Source: JAQTNA01 sp043743785 (GTDB lineage Bacteria > Pseudomonadota > Gammaproteobacteria > Burkholderiales > Rhodocyclaceae). Taken from it: a stretch of DNA of 8,774 nt. Where the stretch lies: NCBI GenBank assembly GCA_043743785.1, contig JAYTVW010000080.1:1-8774 (forward strand), in the 5' to 3' direction. The translations under genes were made by a program, and so were the position numbers. Positions 5,863 to 8,774 of the stretch are shown in pieces (positions within the stretch are counted from its first letter, which is position 1; each line of letters starts with the position of its first letter). The notes under the pieces were generated by a model, which was not told the DNA's origin, ran no database searches, and saw nothing but the letters and a program-made list of their open reading frames with translations.

Positions 5863-6750
5863 ATGCACCCCCTGCCCCCGCAATCTTCCTGGATCGAAAT
5901 AGCAAGTCCCTTTGCCGGGGAGTCGGGCCGGGTGCTACTGCTGGAGCCCCCCTCGATTGCCCAGGAAGGACTCCGTGCCCAATTGCTGGACGGATCCTAC
6001 GCAAAACCTTTCATCATCGACGACGGAGTACAGCGCACGCTCTACTTCACCCTGCGACTAATCCAAAGCGTCATGCGCCTGGCCACGCCCGATGCCCTGG
6101 ACTTGCGCTATTCACAGAAGATGATGAGCTTCCTGCTCTTCAATCCAGCGCCGCAGCGGATCGTCCTCATCGGCCTCGGCGGTGGCTCACTTCTCAAGTT
6201 CTGTCACCATCGTCTGCCGGATTGTCACTTCACGGCGGTCGAGTGCGATCCGCACGTGATTGCCTGGCGCGAGGCCTTCAGGCTGCCGCCCGACGGCCCC
6301 CGCCTGCAGATCCTTCACGCCGACGGTGCAGCCTATCTGGCGCAGGCCGTCCCAGGCATCGACGTGCTGCTGGTGGACGCTTTCGATGAGAACGGTATTC
6401 CCCCCCGCCTGGCCACCCCAGACTTCCTCGAGCAGGCTGCGGCCAGGCTTTCGGCCTGCGGCATGCTGCTGATGAATCTCTCAGGCGATCAGGAGCGTTA
6501 TGCGGGGCTGATCGGCCGAGCCCTGCAGGTATTTGAAACGCGCGTCATCATCATGTCCGTGAGGGACGACGGCAACCAAGTGTTGCTGGCCTTCAAGGAC
6601 CCGCACTTCGCGGCGAACTGGCGTTCCCTGCACGATCAGGCCCGGGCCCTGCAGGCACGTCTTGGCTTGGACTTCCCTGCCTTTAGTCAGAAACTCGAGC
6701 GCTCGCACAAGCTCGGCCTGGCGCGCCGAGAAGCCCTGCGCGGGCACTGA
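5863..6750 (+). CDS. Spermidine-synthase-like methyltransferase-fold protein (SpeE-like), 295 aa
   Basis: The protein belongs to the spermidine/spermine synthase superfamily (Rossmann fold). Visible motifs are RYSQKMMSFLLF (82-93), the nucleotide-binding glycine loop VLIGLGGGSLLKF (101-113), the acidic end of strand 2 in TAVECDP (124-130), LHADGAAYL (151-159) and DVLLVDAFDENGIPP (167-181). True SpeE has GGGDG and DSTDP-like motifs; here they are GGGSL and DAFDE, so aminopropyl transfer from decarboxylated SAM to putrescine is doubtful and the substrate is unknown. No membrane helices of the fused transporter type are attached. The frame is open further upstream, but that part overlaps the MraZ-like gene, and ATG 5863 is the only plausible start in the gap; it lacks a clear Shine-Dalgarno. 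Confidence 0.8.
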   Translation: MHPLPPQSSWIEIASPFAGESGRVLLLEPPSIAQEGLRAQLLDGSYAKPFIIDDGVQRTLYFTLRLIQSVMRLATPDALDLRYSQKMMSFLLFNPAPQRIVLIGLGGGSLLKFCHHRLPDCHFTAVECDPHVIAWREAFRLPPDGPRLQILHADGAAYLAQAVPGIDVLLVDAFDENGIPPRLATPDFLEQAAARLSACGMLLMNLSGDQERYAGLIGRALQVFETRVIIMSVRDDGNQVLLAFKDPHFAANWRSLHDQARALQARLGLDFPAFSQKLERSHKLGLARREALRGH

Positions 6751-6756
6751 GCCAGG

Positions 6757-6882
6757 CTGGCAATCGAGGATCTGTCCTGGTAGTTCAACGGTCGCTGCGT
6801 CCTGCGCGATGTATCCTTTCACTTCATGCCTGACGAATACATAACCGTGAAGCTTTTTGCGAGGGTGTCTGCTTACAAGTGA
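6757..6882 (+). pseudogene. ABC-transporter ATPase N-terminal remnant
   Basis: In the same frame as the preceding gene and starting 7 bp after its stop, the translation reads LAIEDLSW, an in-frame TAG at 6781-6783, then FNGRCVLRDVSFHFMPDEYI. This fits the first strands of an ABC ATPase (typical pattern: I.dLs..fgg..vLrdvsf.l.pGe). Before the expected Walker A GxxGxGKS the similarity ends, and the frame stops at 6880-6882. It looks like the beginning of a lost downstream ABC gene, cut at its 3' side by the rearranged region. Only about 30 residues match, so the call is moderate. Confidence 0.5.
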
Positions 6883-6928
6883 GGTTTTCAGGGATCTACG
6901 GGATGCCTATCTGTAAATGATGCTGCCG

Positions 6929-7250
6929 CTACACCGTGCGGACAAGACCACCGTAGGCCGCCACTTTAGGATCGACGGTGAGCAGTACCAGCGGCTCAAT
7001 CATCGACTGCGCAACGAGCAGCCGATCAAATGGGTCCTTATGTTCATTCAGCAAGGGCAACTTGGCTACCTGTGCAGCGTGTGCGAACGTCACCGGCAAC
7101 TCAAAGAATCCGTTGTCGATGATGGCTTGAGCCATCTCCAACGGGTCCACATCAATCTTGCGCCGGACTTGATCGCGATTTCCCAGATTGAGGCCGCAGA
7201 GACATAGACTTCTGTTGCGCCCTCGATCAGCGCCCGGGCCGTCGGTGAGA
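6929..7250 (-). pseudogene. VapC-type PIN toxin remnant, truncated and frameshifted
   Basis: Two minus-strand frames carry consecutive parts of a VapC PIN ribonuclease. The upstream part reads LSPTARALIEGATEVYVSAA and SIWEIAIKSG (7251 to about 7165); a one-base shift near 7160-7167 leads into KIDVDPLEMAQAIIDNGFFE, then HKDPFDRLLVAQSM and LLTVDPKVAAYG, ending at a natural stop at 6929. The N-terminal strand with the first catalytic Asp (LLLDTHVLLW in relatives) is missing; homology begins exactly where the SDR remnant on the other strand starts. No antitoxin partner is left. It cannot make an active nuclease. Confidence 0.82.
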
Positions 7251-7420
7251 GCACCAAAGCGGCGGTGGAATCCTTCACCAAAGTGTTCGCCAAGGAACTA
7301 CGGGGCCGCAACATCACGTTGAACGCCGTGGCACCAGGTCCGATTGCCACGTCCTTGTTCCTTGATGGCAAGACCGAAGAGCAGATACAGACCTTCGCCA
7401 GGGGCCGAATGCAGTCATAG
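7247..7420 (+). pseudogene. SDR-family oxidoreductase remnant
   Basis: The plus-strand frame reads ESTKAAVESFTKVFAKEL then RGRNITLNAVAPGPIATSLF and LDGKTEEQIQTFARG, stopping at TAG 7418-7420. This is the conserved C-terminal half of a short-chain dehydrogenase/reductase just after the catalytic Tyr: the Lys of YxxxK is kept in STKAA, and NAVAPGPIATSLF is the classical N-x-V-x-P-G motif. The Rossmann N-terminus and the catalytic Tyr are absent and the C-terminus is cut near 7405, so it is an internal fragment of about 55 codons. It is wedged between two minus-strand PIN genes and has no start signal. Confidence 0.82.
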
Positions 7421-7825
7421 AACTTCCAAGCAGAATGCCCCTGGCGTGACAATTCGTGTTCGACCAAAGCGCCCTCTCTGCAACAACCCGGCCCGCCGAT
7501 CTCCGGTAACCAGATAGGCGGCGTCCCCGGCCAACGCCATGGCGAGTAGAAACGCATCATTCGGATCGTCAGCCTCCACGTCCGACGTGAGTCGATCCAG
7601 CACGATAGCGCGTTGGAGATTGTTTACCATCGTGCCCACCCGGTGTGGTTGCAGTATGGCTTGGAATTTTGGGTAACGGCTGGCACGGCGCAATTCGTCG
7701 AGTTGCACCAGCGACGTCACGACCTCGAATTTGGCGGCACGCCAAGCTCGGTAGATGGCGTCCGGTGCGCCATGGGGCGAGATGAGTGCCGAGAGCAACA
7801 CGTTGGTGTCGAGCACGACCCGCAT
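7415..7825 (-). CDS. PIN-domain toxin of a type II toxin-antitoxin pair (COG1569 type)
   Basis: This 136-aa protein is a PIN-fold, metal-dependent ribonuclease of the group annotated as putative toxin-antitoxin system toxin component, PIN family. It starts MRVVLDTNVLLSAL (D6), followed by LVQLDELRRASRYPKF (E44), the acidic DDPNDAFLLAMAL segment (D90) and YLVTGDRR (D109), giving the usual four-acid active site. The C-terminus IVTPGAF is also typical. Length is complete and no lesion is seen, unlike the neighbouring VapC remnant. The start ATG overlaps the antitoxin stop by one base (TGATG), and no independent Shine-Dalgarno is clear, so translation is likely coupled to the antitoxin. Its stop abuts the SDR remnant on the other strand. 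Confidence 0.9.
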   Translation of the reverse strand: MRVVLDTNVLLSALISPHGAPDAIYRAWRAAKFEVVTSLVQLDELRRASRYPKFQAILQPHRVGTMVNNLQRAIVLDRLTSDVEADDPNDAFLLAMALAGDAAYLVTGDRRAGLLQRGRFGRTRIVTPGAFCLEVL

Positions 7826-8064
7826 CAGTTGTTACGCGCCCATTGCACAGCTTCGTCCACCAGCGCTGTCAGATCGGCTTCGGTCACGTCGGCGTTGGTG
7901 GCTTTGGCCTGCTCGGCCGTCAGTTCCAGGATGTGGGCGCGAACCGCCTCTTCGATAAAACGTGACAGATCGCCTTTTCGGCCGCCGCCTTGGCTGGCCA
8001 GAAACATGCGAAGCGATTGATCGGTATCGGGCGAAACTGCAATATTCCAGCGGACCTGGCTCAT
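7825..8064 (-). CDS. Ribbon-helix-helix antitoxin
   Basis: This 79-aa protein directly upstream of the PIN toxin is its expected antitoxin, neutralising the toxin and autoregulating the operon. RWNIAVS (5-11) can form the ribbon strand, TDQSLRMFLAS (14-24) the first helix, and GDLSRFIEEAVRAHIL (31-46) the second helix of an RHH fold. The C-terminal acidic part ADVTEADLTALVDEAVQWAR (58-77) would be the toxin-binding tail. A GGAG Shine-Dalgarno (8074-8071) lies 6 nt before the ATG. The first-in-operon position and one-base overlap with the toxin gene are the usual layout. Confidence 0.88.
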   Translation of the reverse strand: MSQVRWNIAVSPDTDQSLRMFLASQGGGRKGDLSRFIEEAVRAHILELTAEQAKATNADVTEADLTALVDEAVQWARNN

Positions 8065-8088
8065 GATGATCTCCGTAATCGATAGTTA

Positions 8089-8110
8089 GGTGTTTGTGTG
8101 TTTATACACC
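8089..8110. promoter_or_regulatory. Operator-like palindrome over the TA promoter
   Basis: GGTGT (8089-8093) and ACACC (8106-8110) form an inverted repeat, with a nested GTGT-TTAT-ACAC at 8098-8109. The repeat covers the -10 box and start site, the expected place for an RHH antitoxin to bind and repress its own operon. Binding is inferred. Confidence 0.5.
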
Positions 8111-8129
8111 GTCATGAGACCGGATTCAA
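8101..8129 (-). promoter_or_regulatory. Promoter of the toxin-antitoxin operon
   Basis: On the minus strand TTGAAT (8129-8124) and TATAAA (8106-8101) are separated by exactly 17 bp, each one or two bases from the sigma-70 consensus. Transcription would begin near 8094, giving a short leader of about 30 nt before the antitoxin ATG at 8064. Confidence 0.65.
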
Positions 8130-8141
8130 GACGGTCCATAA

Positions 8142-8440
8142 AACGAGGGTTTAGCGACATACAAGAAACAGGTGATTGCCAACGCGGTCATTTACTACAA
8201 CACGGCGCTGTTGTCCAAGGTCTACGAACAGAAGGTGGCGGCCGGGGATCTGGATGCTATTGCATTCATTCAAGGGATGTCGCCGGTAGCGTGGCAGCAC
8301 GTGAACATGTTTGGGTTGGGTCGTTCGAATTCAGCGACGATGAGCAGAGCATCGACCTGGAGGCCTTGGCTGCAAGATATGCCGACTCGGTGTTCTGGAG
8401 CAACGCCACGCAGCCTAGCCAGGGGGATCTTTTTGATTGA
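8142..8440 (+). pseudogene. Tn3-family transposase C-terminal remnant, frameshifted
   Basis: The plus strand encodes the last roughly 95 residues of a Tn3-type TnpA: YKKQVIANAVIYYNTALLSK, then AFIQGMSPVAWQHVNMFG, then in another frame SFEFSDDEQSIDLEAL and ARYADSVFW to a stop at 8438-8440. The blocks I-Y-N, SPVAWQHV and IDLEAL are characteristic C-terminal features of Tn3-family transposases such as that of IS1071. The frame break is explained by a tandem TTGGG-TTGGG (8311-8320); removing one copy restores the reading frame. The catalytic part is missing, so it is inactive. No 38-bp Tn3 terminal repeat was found downstream. Confidence 0.8.
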
Positions 8441-8563
8441 ACTCCACTATTCAAGCAGCCGAAATGAAGGTCTGGTATCGAGCAGAATGTAAACCCGCAA
8501 GGCAGCGTAATGAGGTGGTCGCGAACGGCGGGTAGCTGGAAGTCTTGTGGTTGTCCGTAACTA
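8441..8563. other. Non-coding scar between Tn3 and IS91 remnants
   Basis: No open frame with recognisable protein similarity, no tRNA and no clear terminal repeat was found here. It presumably contains leftover ends of the flanking mobile elements. Confidence 0.4.
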
Positions 8564-8692
8564 CATCGACCCACATTTGAATTGCGTATGCCCGTTCGGG
8601 CTGGAGCCCGACCGGTGGATGAAAGCCACGGCGCCAAAGTGAGGGGTGGCCTTATCTACCTGCGCCGCACCAGGGCTAGCAGCCCGTCGGAC
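8564..8692 (-). pseudogene. IS91-family transposase fragment
   Basis: Minus-strand translation gives VRRAASPGAAQVDKATPHFG followed by AVAFIHRSGSSPNGHTQF and a stop at 8563-8561. Relatives carry SPGAAQVDKA...GAVAFIHRFGSSLNEHVHFH, the lead-in to the HUH (His-hydrophobic-His) motif of IS91-type rolling-circle transposases. Here that motif is decayed (HTQFK for HVHFH), and stops flank both sides, so this is a short relic of about 43 codons. It marks another mobile element once resident next to the Tn3 relic. Confidence 0.72.
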
Positions 8693-8713
8693 TTAAGCTT
8701 GCCCACCGGCCGG

Positions 8714-8735
8714 AAATCGCAGAAGTGCGATTTTT
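8714..8735 (+). terminator. Rho-independent terminator-like hairpin
   Basis: AAATCGCA (8714-8721), a GAAG loop and TGCGATTT (8726-8733) form an 8-bp perfect stem that runs into TTTTT (8731-8735). The pattern is that of an intrinsic terminator on the plus strand, although no intact plus-strand gene precedes it in the window; it may be a relic of a mobile element end. Confidence 0.5.
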
Positions 8736-8774
8736 CGGGCGGCGGAGTGCGACTTTTGGCCTGTTTCCGGATTT

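Noticed and set aside
8595..8610. CGGGC-TGGA-GCCCG hairpin as an RNA element or attC-like site
   Set aside because: It lies within the IS91 coding relic and is explained by that sequence; no attC core sites are present.

Overview
The window is about 8.8 kb of GC-rich DNA with a proteobacterial look. The spermidine-synthase-like protein, the MraZ relative, the cREC-type protein, the PIN/RHH toxin-antitoxin pair and the IS1595, Tn3 and IS91 elements all fit a gamma- or betaproteobacterium or a relative such as Acidithiobacillia. The sequence alone does not fix the genus. No rRNA, tRNA or CRISPR array was seen.

Left part (1-1827): an orphan 234-aa gene of unknown function is followed by a complete IS1595-family insertion sequence (781-1819). 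The IS has 23-bp perfect inverted repeats and a perfect 8-bp target duplication (TCCCGGAT). Its transposase is split into two frames that meet at an A8G run, in the exact phase of an A AAA AAG -1 slippery heptamer, so the full 309-aa transposase may be made by programmed frameshifting or transcriptional slippage.

Centre (1973-6750): seven genes run in the same direction. They are a class III-like sirtuin deacylase, a small cREC-type (cyclic-phosphate-processing receiver) protein coupled to it by an ATGA overlap, a 144-aa unknown protein, a HAD-fold 5'-nucleotidase (PF06189 type), a DEDDh 3'-5' exonuclease with an extra small C-terminal domain, a stand-alone degenerate MraZ-like regulator and a spermidine-synthase-like protein. 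The first five share a theme of NAD+, nucleotide and nucleic-acid end processing and could form one functional unit. That link is inference from context.

Right part (6751-8774): a scrap-yard of mobile DNA. It holds an ABC-ATPase N-terminal remnant, a frameshifted VapC remnant that meets an SDR-oxidoreductase remnant at a base-precise junction near 7250, an apparently intact PIN-toxin/RHH-antitoxin operon with its own promoter and operator-like palindrome, the frameshifted C-terminus of a Tn3-family transposase, and an IS91-family transposase fragment. The toxin-antitoxin pair is the only complete unit in this stretch, consistent with addiction-type retention inside a decaying accessory region.
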